Assembly: GCA_038246575.1 (NCBI GenBank)
Contig: JBBRVU010000002.1
Location: 1 to 64,000, forward strand
Length of the DNA stretch: 64,000 bases
Reading direction: 5' to 3'
Source: JACCUZ01 sp038246575
GTDB lineage: Bacteria; Actinomycetota; Actinomycetes; JACCUZ01
Shown: positions 40,976 through 49,235 of the stretch, piece after piece
Layout: each line of letters opens with the position of its first letter
Numbering within the stretch: position 1 is the stretch's first letter
Made by a program: the position numbers and the translations under genes
Notes under the pieces: model-generated
The model's input: only the letters and a program-made list of their open reading frames with translations
Database searches by the model: none
Told to the model about the DNA's origin: nothing

Positions 40976-41851
40976 TCAGGTCTCGCAGACCACGCCATCG
41001 CTGTCAGAGTCGGTGTACCAGTCGTATTCCGGGTCGCTGCCTCGGTAGTAGGGGCCGTAGCCAGCGTCGATAGCGTTGTAGCAGTAGTTGAACTGTGGGT
41101 CCAGGCCGCCGGTCGACCCGCCGCCACCCGCGGACCCGCCGCCACCGGTGGAACCACCCGTGCCCGTCGAGCCAGAGGAGATCACCGGCCGGGAAGGTCT
41201 CGGCACCCGCGGCCAGCCGCACGACGCAAGCTCCGAGCGAACCGCCGAACTCTCGGCGGCGTTGACCTTCAACTGCCAGCGCCACTTCACTGCCACCCAC
41301 TGAGCCACGTACCTGCAGCTGTAGGCCGCCCGCTCAGGCATCCAGTCCTGCGGTTCCCGGTCGCTCTTCGACCTGTTGCTCGAGGCGGACACCGCGATCA
41401 GCGACGCCCGGTACCCGAGATCGTTCGCGAACGCCTTTCGCTTCGCGGCCGACCACCGCCACGCCCCGGACTGCCATGCCTCGTTGAGAGGCACCATGTG
41501 GTCCACGTCGAACGTCGAGGGGTCCGCGGTCCTCACCCCGTCGTACCGGGACCACCAACGGCCCCCGCTCAGCTCGCAACCGGACCGCAGCCGCGGCTTG
41601 ACCACAGCTTCCTGGATGAGGACCTCGTCGCGGGCGTCGCAGCCGTCACCGTCGGCGTCTGCCCAGTGGGAGAACTTGGCCCGGTCGTACCCGGCGGTGT
41701 GCTCCCCGCCTGGGTCGAGCTGGCTGAGCATGTACCGGGTGGAGATGCTGCCCGCGGCCTGCGCGGGTGCCGCTGTCGCGGTCAAGCCGGCGACGGCCAG
41801 CAGTGGTGCGGCGGTCGCGGCAATGGCTCTGGTGAGCACAGCTGTGCGCAT
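40976..41851 (-). CDS. Secreted HNH-type nuclease with excalibur domain
   Basis: The 291-residue protein has a signal peptide (residues 1-32, ending PAQAAG). A DUF1524/HNH-type domain follows with DVDHMVPLNEAWQSGAW, ANDLGYRASLIAVSASSNRS and DREPQDWMPE, in which His of DHMVP is the likely catalytic residue. After a Gly/Ser linker comes an excalibur calcium-binding motif (DWYTDSDSDGVVCE). It would degrade extracellular nucleic acid. It is transcribed against the Tad operon. Confidence 0.85.
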   Translation of the reverse strand: MRTAVLTRAIAATAAPLLAVAGLTATAAPAQAAGSISTRYMLSQLDPGGEHTAGYDRAKFSHWADADGDGCDARDEVLIQEAVVKPRLRSGCELSGGRWWSRYDGVRTADPSTFDVDHMVPLNEAWQSGAWRWSAAKRKAFANDLGYRASLIAVSASSNRSKSDREPQDWMPERAAYSCRYVAQWVAVKWRWQLKVNAAESSAVRSELASCGWPRVPRPSRPVISSGSTGTGGSTGGGGSAGGGGSTGGLDPQFNYCYNAIDAGYGPYYRGSDPEYDWYTDSDSDGVVCET

Positions 41852-42062
41852 GGCGGTGTCCCCCGGCTAGATGGCGGCCCCGTAGGCGCCCGCAGCGGCA
41901 ATGTCTACCGGATCGGGGACCTTGATCACCGCAGAATGGACAAATTGCCCCCGGCACGATCTCGGCCCGTCGCTGACCTCACGGTCGCCGATGCCCGTTC
42001 CGCGTTGTGAGGTCTCAGGTGGCGCATCTGGTGAACACCACCCCGGAGGCTCGGGCTGGTCC

Positions 42063-42068
42063 TAGCCT
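42063..42068 (+). promoter_or_regulatory. -10 element for the excalibur gene
   Basis: TAGCCT lies 37 bp before the ATG at 42105, with GGGGGA as ribosome site at 42095-42100. The same -10 hexamer precedes the restriction operon at 54686. Confidence 0.35.
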
Positions 42069-42104
42069 GACTCGGACGTACCTACCTACATTTCGGGGGA
42101 TCTG

Positions 42105-42389
42105 ATGCACCGTCCCAAGGGTGCCGGGCTGGCCGTGGCGGTGGGGCTCATCGTCGCTACCGCCGTCGTCGCGGTCCCGGCTCAGGCCCACTCCACAGGC
42201 ATCCACGACAACTGCACCAACCTCAACAAGACGTGGCCGCACGGGCTCGGCACACGCAGCGCTGTGGACAAGACCAGCGGTACCCGCGTCACCAACTTCA
42301 CCAGGAACAATGACGCCTACAGGCGTGCCGAGCGGCACAACGGTGACCTGGACCGGGACAGCGACCGCATCGCCTGCGAGAAGCGGTAA
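42105..42389 (+). CDS. Small secreted excalibur-like protein
   Basis: The 94-residue protein has a signal peptide (LAVAVGLIVATAVVAVPAQA) and then DNCTNLNKTWPHGLG and RAERHNGDLDRDSDRIACEK. These are the two halves of an excalibur domain: Cys pair plus DxDxDxxxCE calcium loop, here DRDSDRIACE. It follows the nuclease divergently and may act at the cell surface with it. Confidence 0.8.
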   Translation: MHRPKGAGLAVAVGLIVATAVVAVPAQAHSTGIHDNCTNLNKTWPHGLGTRSAVDKTSGTRVTNFTRNNDAYRRAERHNGDLDRDSDRIACEKR

Positions 42390-42436
42390 ATCCGAAACGA
42401 ACCGTCCCACCGTCGCCGCCTGGCAGGCTGGTCGGT

Positions 42437-42676
42437 GTGAAGCACGGCGGAGGGTGGGCTTACTCCGAGCGCGGTTGTCGCTGCGCGGAGTGCGTCGAGG
42501 CGTGGAATGCCCGCAACCGTGAGATGCGGGCACGGCGCGCAGAAATGGTCGCGGACCGCGCCGACCTCGAGCACGGCACCCGCTCGACGTACTCCAACCA
42601 CGGCTGTCGATGCGACGCGTGTGTGGACGCCCAACGCCAGAGCAACAGGGCACGGCCAAGTCGGGCTAGGACGTGA
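42437..42676 (+). CDS. Small protein with duplicated GCRCxxC motif
   Basis: The 79-residue protein contains two copies of a motif: HGGGWAYSERGCRCAECVEAW and, after a basic helix, HGTRSTYSNHGCRCDACVDAQ in shorter pieces. Each gives H-x6-Y-x3-GCRCxxC, so one or two zinc sites are likely. GTG at 42437 lies 7 bp after CAGGCT, which suggests a leaderless transcript. Homologues of this type are common near actinobacterial mobile elements; the function is unknown. Confidence 0.65.
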   Translation: MKHGGGWAYSERGCRCAECVEAWNARNREMRARRAEMVADRADLEHGTRSTYSNHGCRCDACVDAQRQSNRARPSRART

Positions 42677-42714
42677 GTGATCGGCCCCACGGCGACGTGT
42701 CGAGGTCAGTTCAT

Positions 42715-43656
42715 CTAGGGCTGGATTCCGATGTGGATGTGGTCTTGGTGGACTGCGTTGGTGAAGGTGCCGGGCTGCACCAGGTCGGGCCAGGGTTGCC
42801 CGATCTCGTATCGGGTGCCGGCGAGTAGCGCTTGGAGTTCGCGGACCACGCTCCGTGCACCTGGGTTGACTCGGCTGACGGGTCGTCCGTCGATGCTCAT
42901 GAGGTCCGCCCCGCGTCCGTAGTAGTGGGTGCTGATGAGCGCACCTGGGCCGGCGGCGGTGACGATCATCTTCGGATGCCCGGTCTTGAACCCGCCGATT
43001 GAGAGGCTGTGTCGCTGCAGCAGTACTGCGAGTGCCGCGGTCAGGCGGGCATCCACGACGCCAGCGACGAGGTCGGTTCGGGCGTAGGGGGAGAGGGTCA
43101 GTCGCGGGTGCTGCAGCAGCGCCAGCGTGTCGGCCGGCGCGATGCCTGTCTCGTACGCCGCCGCCTGCGCCAGGACCTGCCGGACGTACCAGTCGGCCGG
43201 GTTGTACGCGAACACCGCGTCGGAGAGGCGTCGTGGGTTCCCGGCGCCGCTTGCACACAGGTAGCTCGCGGCACCGAAGATCGCGTCGGCCGGGTCGTAC
43301 CGGTCGGTGCGCCCGTCCTGGTTGGCATCGACTCCGTAGGCGTCCCAGGTGGCGGCGAGGAACTGCATCGGTCCGCCCGCGCCTGCGGCGTTCTCCCCGG
43401 AGGCCACGCCGGGGGCGGGGGAGCGGCCGTGGTCGCTCTCGATCTTGCCGATGGCGGCGAGCACCGCCCAGGGCAGACCGGGGCAGGTGGTGGCGGCGCC
43501 CCGCTGGTAGAGCGCGAGCAGGTCCGCGGGGATGTCGGCCACCGCAGCCGCGGCGGGTTGCTGCGCCGCGGTGCCGGAGACCGCGGCGGCCACCAGTGCG
43601 AGGAGGGCGAGCGGTCCGGCGACGCCCGCTACCAGCAGTGCCGCCAGCTTCTTCAT
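42715..43656 (-). CDS. Lytic transglycosylase (VirB1-like) with C-terminal His domain
   Basis: The 313-residue protein has an N-terminal membrane anchor or signal (LAALLVAGVAGPLALLALVA). An SLT-type domain follows with the catalytic Glu in AAIGKIESDHGRS, then AGGPMQFLAATWDAYGVDAN and DPADAIFGAASYLCASGAG. The C-terminal 90 residues end YYGRGADLMSIDG and HQDHIHIGI, resembling a peptidase M15-like metal site. It would open peptidoglycan for the transfer apparatus. ATG at 43656 follows GAGAGG; an upstream in-frame start at 43719 is less likely. It is divergent from the VirB2-like gene. Confidence 0.8.
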   Translation of the reverse strand: MKKLAALLVAGVAGPLALLALVAAAVSGTAAQQPAAAAVADIPADLLALYQRGAATTCPGLPWAVLAAIGKIESDHGRSPAPGVASGENAAGAGGPMQFLAATWDAYGVDANQDGRTDRYDPADAIFGAASYLCASGAGNPRRLSDAVFAYNPADWYVRQVLAQAAAYETGIAPADTLALLQHPRLTLSPYARTDLVAGVVDARLTAALAVLLQRHSLSIGGFKTGHPKMIVTAAGPGALISTHYYGRGADLMSIDGRPVSRVNPGARSVVRELQALLAGTRYEIGQPWPDLVQPGTFTNAVHQDHIHIGIQP

Positions 43657-43708
43657 CCGCTCGCCTCTCCAGTCCCCCCGGCTTGAGCCGCACACGTTGC
43701 TGCCGGAG

Positions 43709-43796
43709 GTTGTCCGCACCGTTGTCCGCGCCCTCCGCGCAGGTTGTCCGGCGAGGACTTGGGGCCGGGTCGGGTCCGGCCAATGTTGCGGACAAC
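43709..43796. repeat. GTTGTCCG repeats in the divergent promoter region
   Basis: GTTGTCCGC at 43709-43717 and 43721-43729 (12 bp apart), GTTGTCCG at 43743-43750, and the inverted form GCGGACAAC at 43788-43796, which itself is part of GTTG-CGGA-CAAC. They lie between the transglycosylase gene and the VirB2-like gene and are likely operator sites for control of transfer genes. Confidence 0.55.
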
Positions 43797-43850
43797 GTCC
43801 GCGCCGACCCTGGGTGCTGACAACAGCGGCCTTGACTTGAAGGAGCCCCG

Positions 43851-44183
43851 ATGATCTCCACAGTTGCCCTTGACGTCCTCACGTCCGGCGCGGTGGGCCA
43901 CCTCCTCGCGGACGTCAGCACCCGCCCGGACCCCAACGGGCTGCCGGGCGGTGCGGCGCTGCAGAAGCTGTTGAACGGTCTGGTGTTCCTCGGCCTGCTG
44001 GGCTGTGTCGCCGCCGTGGTCGCCGGCGGGGCGACCTGGTTTGCCGGGGCGCAGGCCGGGAACTTCACGGCCTCGGTCGGCGGGCGCCGCGCGGTGCTCG
44101 CCGGGATGGTCGGCGCGCTGGTGATCGGCGCGGCGGCCGCGATCGTCAACTTCTTCTTCGACGCCGGCTCGGCCGTCCGATGA
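43851..44183 (+). CDS. VirB2/TrbC-like small membrane protein
   Basis: The 110-residue protein has two membrane helices (LLNGLVFLGLLGCVAAVVAG at about 41-60 and VLAGMVGALVIGAAAAIVNF near 82-101). The short loop GGRRAVLAG between them is the pattern of actinobacterial VirB2-type proteins (DUF6112-like). ATG at 43851 follows GGAG. Stop overlaps the TrbL-like gene (ATGA). Likely the pilin or core subunit of the secretion channel. Confidence 0.75.
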   Translation: MISTVALDVLTSGAVGHLLADVSTRPDPNGLPGGAALQKLLNGLVFLGLLGCVAAVVAGGATWFAGAQAGNFTASVGGRRAVLAGMVGALVIGAAAAIVNFFFDAGSAVR

Positions 44184-45406
44184 TCCCCGAGTTGGCCGAT
44201 GTCGCTGCGCTCCCGGCGGACCTCGCCTTGCAGTTGCAGACCGGGCTCTGTGACGGGCCAGGTTCGGTGGTGGTGGCGGCCTGCAACCTTCCCCTGCCCC
44301 TGCCCGGCGGGGTTGGGGCGGTGACCGACAGCATCACCGGTGGCCTCGGTGACGCCGCAATGCGGGGGCTGACCGGGTTCGTCGTGGACGGGGCGGTGTG
44401 GCTGATCGGGCAGGTCGCCACCGCGGTGACCGCGTCCACGCAGGTGCGGGTCCAGGCGGGCTGGTTCGCCGGGCACTACCAGCAAATGACCGGCATCGCC
44501 GCCGTGTTCACCGCCGCCTTCCTGCTGCTCACCGCGGCGTCGACGATGCTGCACCGCGACCCGGCGCGACTGGGCCGCGCCGTCGGCATGGTCGCCGCCG
44601 CCGGCCTGGGAACCGGCGCGGTGCTGGTGATCACCGACCTGCTGCTCGCCGTGTCCGACCAGCTCTCCGCGACGGTCGCGCGCGGCATGGCCGGTGACCT
44701 GCGCACAGCGCTGACCGGCGCCGCCGACGGACTCGGATCGCTGATCCTGCCCACCGCGCCGGCAACCGGGGCGGGGGTGCCGCTGTTCGCGGTGCTACTC
44801 GCGGGCCTGCTGGCCGCCGCGGCGGCGGTGGTGATCTGGGTCGAGCTGCTGCTGCGCGAGGTCGCCCTCTACGCCGTCGTGCTGTTCTTCCCCCTCGCCC
44901 TGGCCGGGCTCGCGTGGGAACCGGCCCGGGCGTGGGCGCGCCGGCTCGCCGAGCTGCTCGGCGCGCTGATCTTCGCCAAGTTCGTCATCGTCGCCGTGCT
45001 CTCCCTCGCTGCCGGCGGCCTCGCCTCCGGCGGGGACCAGGACGCCGGTGGGTTCGGCGGTGTACTGGCCGGCGCGGCCCTGTTGGTGGTGGCCGCTTTC
45101 TCCCCGTTCCTGCTGCTGCGCCTCGTCGGGGTCATGGAGGTCGCTGCGGCCGCCACCATGCTCGAGGGCACCCGCGCGCGCGGCACCCGCCCGATCGTCA
45201 CCGGCGCCCGGACCGCCATGTATGCGGCGGCACGCCACCACGGCCCTTCCGCCTCTTCGGCGCGCGGCATGGGCGCGATCACGGTCGCCGGCGCCGGCGC
45301 GCCGTGGGCCGCCGCCGCAGCCGCTGCCCGACCACCCATCCCGCTGGGACCCGCCACCGCCGCGTCCGCGTCCCTGGCCGGGCACCGCTCGGCGAGAGGA
45401 GCCTGA
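44180..45406 (+). CDS. TrbL/VirB6-like polytopic membrane protein
   Basis: The 408-residue protein has five to seven hydrophobic helices between about 65 and 320 (LGRAVGMVAAAGLGTGAVLV, LFAVLLAGLLAAAAAVVIWV, VALYAVVLFFPLALAGLAWE, LLGALIFAKFVIVAVLSLAA). It has the conserved E-RPARAW-like WEPARAWARRLAELL block of actinobacterial TrbL proteins. A Gly/Ala-rich cytoplasmic tail follows. ATG at 44180 overlaps the VirB2-like stop. It probably forms the inner-membrane channel. Confidence 0.8.
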   Translation: MIPELADVAALPADLALQLQTGLCDGPGSVVVAACNLPLPLPGGVGAVTDSITGGLGDAAMRGLTGFVVDGAVWLIGQVATAVTASTQVRVQAGWFAGHYQQMTGIAAVFTAAFLLLTAASTMLHRDPARLGRAVGMVAAAGLGTGAVLVITDLLLAVSDQLSATVARGMAGDLRTALTGAADGLGSLILPTAPATGAGVPLFAVLLAGLLAAAAAVVIWVELLLREVALYAVVLFFPLALAGLAWEPARAWARRLAELLGALIFAKFVIVAVLSLAAGGLASGGDQDAGGFGGVLAGAALLVVAAFSPFLLLRLVGVMEVAAAATMLEGTRARGTRPIVTGARTAMYAAARHHGPSASSARGMGAITVAGAGAPWAAAAAAARPPIPLGPATAASASLAGHRSARGA

Positions 45407-45408
45407 CT

Positions 45409-46974
45409 GTGACCTCCACCGCCACCACCTCACCGATCGACGACACGATCCCGCCGGTACCCAGCTCCACCGGCAGCCGGGCGGGCTTCGTGTTCGGGCC
45501 GCGGGAGACCCGCGGGTTGCTGCTTGGGCTGCGCGGCCCGCAGCTGGCCGCGATCCTGGGCGGCCTCGCCGCGGTGGCCGCCGGACTCAACCGCGGGCCG
45601 CTCGGTGTCCTGCTCGGCCTGGGGGTCGCCGCGTTCGCGGTGGTCGCGGCATTCTGGCCGGTGGCCGGTCGCACCGTGTTGGAGTGGGCGCCGGTCGCCC
45701 TGGGCTACGCCGCGCAGCGCGCGATCGGCCAGGCCAGCTACCGGCACCCGCTCACACCGGCCCCGGACCTGCCCGGCCCGCTCACCGCCCTGACGATCCA
45801 CGCCGTCCCGGTCCAGGGCCAGGCTGCGGGAACGGTGATCGGGGTCGTCGAGGATCGACGGCGCGGCACCCTGGGCGCGGTCGCCGCCGTCACCGGGGCG
45901 CAGGCACTGGCCCTGCTCGACCCCGCCGACGCCGACCGGCGGATCAGCGGGTGGGGCAGCGTGCTGGCCGGGTTGGCCCGGGACGGCTCGCCGGTCCGGG
46001 GGCTGCAGTGGGTGGCCCGCACCGTCCCCGACCCGGGCGGGGACCTGTCCCGGTTCTGGGCGCAGGCCAGCGCGTCGGGTCGGGCGGGGCTGCCGACGGC
46101 CGCAGCGTCCTACCGGGCGCTCCTGGACACCCTGGGCGACACCGGGGGCGGCAGCGGGCTGTGGCGCCACGAGGTGTACGTCGCGGTGACGGTCGACGCC
46201 CGCAGCGGCCAGCGGCGGCGCGCCCGCGGCGGTAGCCATCGCGACCCGTATGGCGTGCTGCTCCGGGAAGTCGCCGCGCTGCAGGACCGCCTCGCCCAGT
46301 GCGAGCTCGAGGTGGCCGGCTGGCTGCCCCCGCCCGCCCTGGCCCGGGTGCTGCGCGAGGCCTACGAACCCGCCGTCACCCGAGCCCGCGACGCCCGCGA
46401 ACCCGAGCAGTCCGAACAGTTCGAGCAGATCGAGTCCGCGGTGGATCCGGCCGGCTGGGGGCCGATGGCCACCACCAACACCTGGACCTGTTTCCGCTCC
46501 GAGGACGCCTGGCACGCCACCTACTGGATCTGCGAGTGGCCCCGCAGCCCCGTCGGTGGGGACTTCCTCACCCCACTGCTCGCCGCCCCCTGCGCGTCCG
46601 GCGTGCGGCGCACCGTCAGCGTGCTCGCGGAGCCGGTCGACCCGCGCGCCGCCGCCCGGGCCACTGCGTCCGCCCGGACCGCGGAGGCCGCGAACCAGGC
46701 GCTGCGGGACCGGGTCGGGCAGCTCACCACCGAACGCACCCGCGCCGAGGCCGCCGACGTCGCCCGCCGCGAACGCGAACTGGTGCAAGGACACGGCGAC
46801 TACCGCTTCCTCGGGCTGCTTACTGTCACAGCCCTCACCGCGCAGGCATTGGACGATGCGTGCGGGCAGGCCGAGCACGACGCGCACACCGCCGGGCTGG
46901 AGGTCCGCCGCCTCTACGGCGAGCAGGACCAGGCCTTCGCCGCCACTCTCCCCCTCGCCCGGGGCCTGCGATGA
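45409..46974 (+). CDS. SCO6880-family conjugation protein (PrgI/VirB4-N like)
   Basis: The 521-residue protein starts with an FVFGPRETRGLLLGLRGPQL motif typical of the SCO6880 family. Two adjacent membrane helices follow (LAAILGGLAAVAAGLN, GVLLGLGVAAFAVVAAFWPV), then a cytoplasmic domain that corresponds to the N-terminal, non-ATPase part of VirB4 (YVAVTVDARSGQRRRA, TNTWTCFRSEDAWHATYWIC). GTG at 45409 lies 9 bases after GAGAGGA. It works with the separate ATPase two genes downstream. Confidence 0.8.
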   Translation: MTSTATTSPIDDTIPPVPSSTGSRAGFVFGPRETRGLLLGLRGPQLAAILGGLAAVAAGLNRGPLGVLLGLGVAAFAVVAAFWPVAGRTVLEWAPVALGYAAQRAIGQASYRHPLTPAPDLPGPLTALTIHAVPVQGQAAGTVIGVVEDRRRGTLGAVAAVTGAQALALLDPADADRRISGWGSVLAGLARDGSPVRGLQWVARTVPDPGGDLSRFWAQASASGRAGLPTAAASYRALLDTLGDTGGGSGLWRHEVYVAVTVDARSGQRRRARGGSHRDPYGVLLREVAALQDRLAQCELEVAGWLPPPALARVLREAYEPAVTRARDAREPEQSEQFEQIESAVDPAGWGPMATTNTWTCFRSEDAWHATYWICEWPRSPVGGDFLTPLLAAPCASGVRRTVSVLAEPVDPRAAARATASARTAEAANQALRDRVGQLTTERTRAEAADVARRERELVQGHGDYRFLGLLTVTALTAQALDDACGQAEHDAHTAGLEVRRLYGEQDQAFAATLPLARGLR

Positions 46975-47249
46975 CCGGCGCCAGCGACCGCGCCGGCAGG
47001 TGGCCCGTGGGCGCGGCGTCGGAGGACGCGGCCACCGCCACCGGCCGCGACGCGGTGGACAACGAGACGACGCAGCCCTGGGCGCGAGGAACCGGCTGCC
47101 CGGAGCTGGCGCTGCTGTTGGACCGGTTGACGGCCGAGCGCTACCGGGCCGTCCCGCCCCCACCGGGAACCTGCCCCGCCGTTCATCGGCCCGCGACTCT
47201 CGGCCCGGACCCTGCCACCGGTGGGGCGGGGGGCGGCGGCGATGCGTGA
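46971..47249 (+). CDS. Small hydrophilic protein between SCO6880-like and VirB4-like genes
   Basis: ATG at 46971 overlaps the preceding stop. The 92-residue product is Ala/Pro/Gly-rich without clear domains (CPELALLLDRLTAERYRAVP is the only ordered-looking part). It overlaps the VirB4-like gene by 8 bp. Conserved position in similar operons makes it likely real. Confidence 0.6.
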   Translation: MTGASDRAGRWPVGAASEDAATATGRDAVDNETTQPWARGTGCPELALLLDRLTAERYRAVPPPPGTCPAVHRPATLGPDPATGGAGGGGDA

Positions 47250-48657
47250 GCGCGGCCGGGTGCTGCGCCCGGCGCGGGTCCCGCGGCACCGGGGGACCAC
47301 CGCGTCGCTGCAGGCCGCCTACCCGTTCCTCACCGCACCCGGCCTGGCCGCGCGCCTCGGTGGGCGTGGGCTGTACGTGGGGCGGGACTGGCACGGCGGC
47401 GCGTTCAGCTTCGACCCGTTCGAGCTCTACGCCGCCGGGCTGCTCACCAACCCCAACCTGCTCGTCGTCGGGCAGGTCGGGTCCGGGAAGTCGGCGCTGG
47501 TCAAGACGCTGCTGTGGCGGGCGCTGGCGTTCGGCTACACCGCGTGGGTCGCCGATCCCAAGGGCGAGTACGGCGACCTCGCCGCCGCGGCCGGCGCGCC
47601 CGTGGTCCGCCTCGGCCCCGGCGAGCCCACCCGGCTCAACCCGCTGGACACCGACGAACCGCACCCGGCCGGCGCCGACACCGGCGACTCGGGTGACGGC
47701 GGCGACGGCGGCACGGGTCAGGGGGATGGGCGGGTGCGTCTGGTGGCGGCGCTCGCGGCGACCGCGCTGGGCCGGGTACTGGCCCCGGTGGAGCACGCCG
47801 CCACCGCCCTCGCCCTGCACGCAGTCATCCGCGGCGCCGGCGGGGCGGCGCCGGTGCTCCCGGACCTGGTCGAGGCGCTGCTCGCCCCGTCCAAGGACGC
47901 GGCCGGCGCGGTCCGGATGACCGTCCCGCGCTTCGCCGACGCCACCCGCGACCTGGCGCTGGTGATGCGCCGGATGTGCGCCGGGGACCTGGCCGGCATG
48001 TTCGACGCACCCACCCGCCTCCCCGGGGACAGCCGCGGCGGCGACCGGTCGGTGCTCGACCCTGGTGCGCGGCTGGTGGTGCTGGACCTGTCCGCGGTGT
48101 ACCGGGGCAACCGGGACGCGCTGCCGCTGGTGATGTGCACCGCCACCGCCTGGCTACAAGCCACCATCGCCCGCGCCGCCCAGGCCGGCGGTGACGGGAC
48201 GCGCCGCTTCGTGGTGGTCGACGAGGCGTGGGCGCTGCTCAACCAGGAGCCCACCGCCCGCTGGCTGCAGGCCTCCTACAAGCTGGCCCGTGCCCACGGC
48301 GTCGCCAACATCGCCGTCCTGCACCGGTTCTCCGACCTCGCCGCCGCCGGCGCGGCCGGCTCCGAGACCGCCGCGCTCGCCCGCGGGCTGCTCGCCGACG
48401 TCGGCACCCGCGTCGTCTACAACCAGCCCGCCTCCGAACTCACCGAGGCCCGAAGCGCGCTGGGCCTGACCGGCCCCGAGACCGAGCTGCTTCCGCACCT
48501 GCCGCGCGGTCACGGGCTGTGGAAGCTCGGCACCCGGTCCTGGCTGGTCGAACACCACCGCTCGGAGACGGAGCGGGCGATGACCGACACCGACCACGCC
48601 ATGCGCGGCACCACCGGACCCGCAGCGACCGCGCCGACCGCAGGAGAACAGCGGTGA
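47242..48657 (+). CDS. VirB4-like ATPase (C-terminal motor only)
   Basis: The 471-residue ATPase has Walker A VVGQVGSGKSALVKTLLW (about 75-92), DPKGEYGDL, Walker B FVVVDEAWALLN (about 322-333) and ANIAVLHRFSDL. It lacks the usual VirB4 N-terminal half, which is supplied by the separate SCO6880-like protein. ATG at 47242 follows GGCGG. A Gly/Asp-rich insert (DTGDSGDGGDGG) lies near 150. Stop overlaps the DnaB-N gene (GTGA). Confidence 0.85.
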   Translation: MRERGRVLRPARVPRHRGTTASLQAAYPFLTAPGLAARLGGRGLYVGRDWHGGAFSFDPFELYAAGLLTNPNLLVVGQVGSGKSALVKTLLWRALAFGYTAWVADPKGEYGDLAAAAGAPVVRLGPGEPTRLNPLDTDEPHPAGADTGDSGDGGDGGTGQGDGRVRLVAALAATALGRVLAPVEHAATALALHAVIRGAGGAAPVLPDLVEALLAPSKDAAGAVRMTVPRFADATRDLALVMRRMCAGDLAGMFDAPTRLPGDSRGGDRSVLDPGARLVVLDLSAVYRGNRDALPLVMCTATAWLQATIARAAQAGGDGTRRFVVVDEAWALLNQEPTARWLQASYKLARAHGVANIAVLHRFSDLAAAGAAGSETAALARGLLADVGTRVVYNQPASELTEARSALGLTGPETELLPHLPRGHGLWKLGTRSWLVEHHRSETERAMTDTDHAMRGTTGPAATAPTAGEQR

Positions 48658-49235
48658 TCCCCGACCCCGGCGCGCCCGACCTGCCCGTGCCCGGCGACCT
48701 CGACGCGGAACGGGCGGTGCTCGGGGCGATCCTGCTCAACCCGGCCGTCGCCGCCCAGCTCCTGCCGCTGCTCAGACCCGCCCACTTCTACCGGCCCTGG
48801 CACGGCCAGGTCCTCGAAGCCGCCCAGCACCTGCACACCGCCGGGGGACCGGTGGACCCGATCGCCGTGCACGCCGAGCTGCGCCGCCGCGGCCTGCACG
48901 GCGAACCAGGGCGCAGCAGCGGCGTCCTGCTCCACGACCTGCTCGCCGCCGTCCCGGTCACCACCTCGGGCGGGCACTACGCCCGGATCGTGCTCGAGCA
49001 CGCCGCCCGTCGGCGCCTGGCCCAGGCCGGGGTCAAGCTCGTCCAGCTCGCCGCGAACCCGCACGGCGGGACCGGAGACCTCGACGAGGTGATGCGCGAC
49101 GTGGTGCAGGAGATCGCGTGCGTCCGGGCCGCCGTCGACACCTACCACCACACCCCACCGCCGCTGGCATCCCGCGCACGGTCCGCGCGCGGGGACGAAG
49201 GGCGTTCGCTGCGCTCCGTCGGACCCGACCGATGA
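48654..49235 (+). CDS. Stand-alone DnaB N-terminal domain protein
   Basis: The 193-residue protein matches the N-terminal domain of replicative DnaB helicase: DLDAERAVLGAILLNPAVAA, LLRPAHFYRPWHGQVLEAAQ, DPIAVHAELRRRGLHG and LLHDLLAAVPVTTSGGHYAR. It ends without the RecA motor. In DnaB this domain binds primase. A free copy between VirB4-like and VirD4-like genes may load or regulate host replication proteins on transferred DNA. GTG at 48654 overlaps the preceding stop. Confidence 0.85.
   Translation: MIPDPGAPDLPVPGDLDAERAVLGAILLNPAVAAQLLPLLRPAHFYRPWHGQVLEAAQHLHTAGGPVDPIAVHAELRRRGLHGEPGRSSGVLLHDLLAAVPVTTSGGHYARIVLEHAARRRLAQAGVKLVQLAANPHGGTGDLDEVMRDVVQEIACVRAAVDTYHHTPPPLASRARSARGDEGRSLRSVGPDR

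Noticed and set aside
42317..44554. 745-codon reverse-strand frame
   Set aside because: Crosses several real genes in both directions and contains no domain; an antisense artefact of GC-rich DNA.
45430..47820. 796-codon reverse-strand frame
   Set aside because: Antisense of SCO6880-like and VirB4-like genes, low-complexity Arg/Gly/Pro product.
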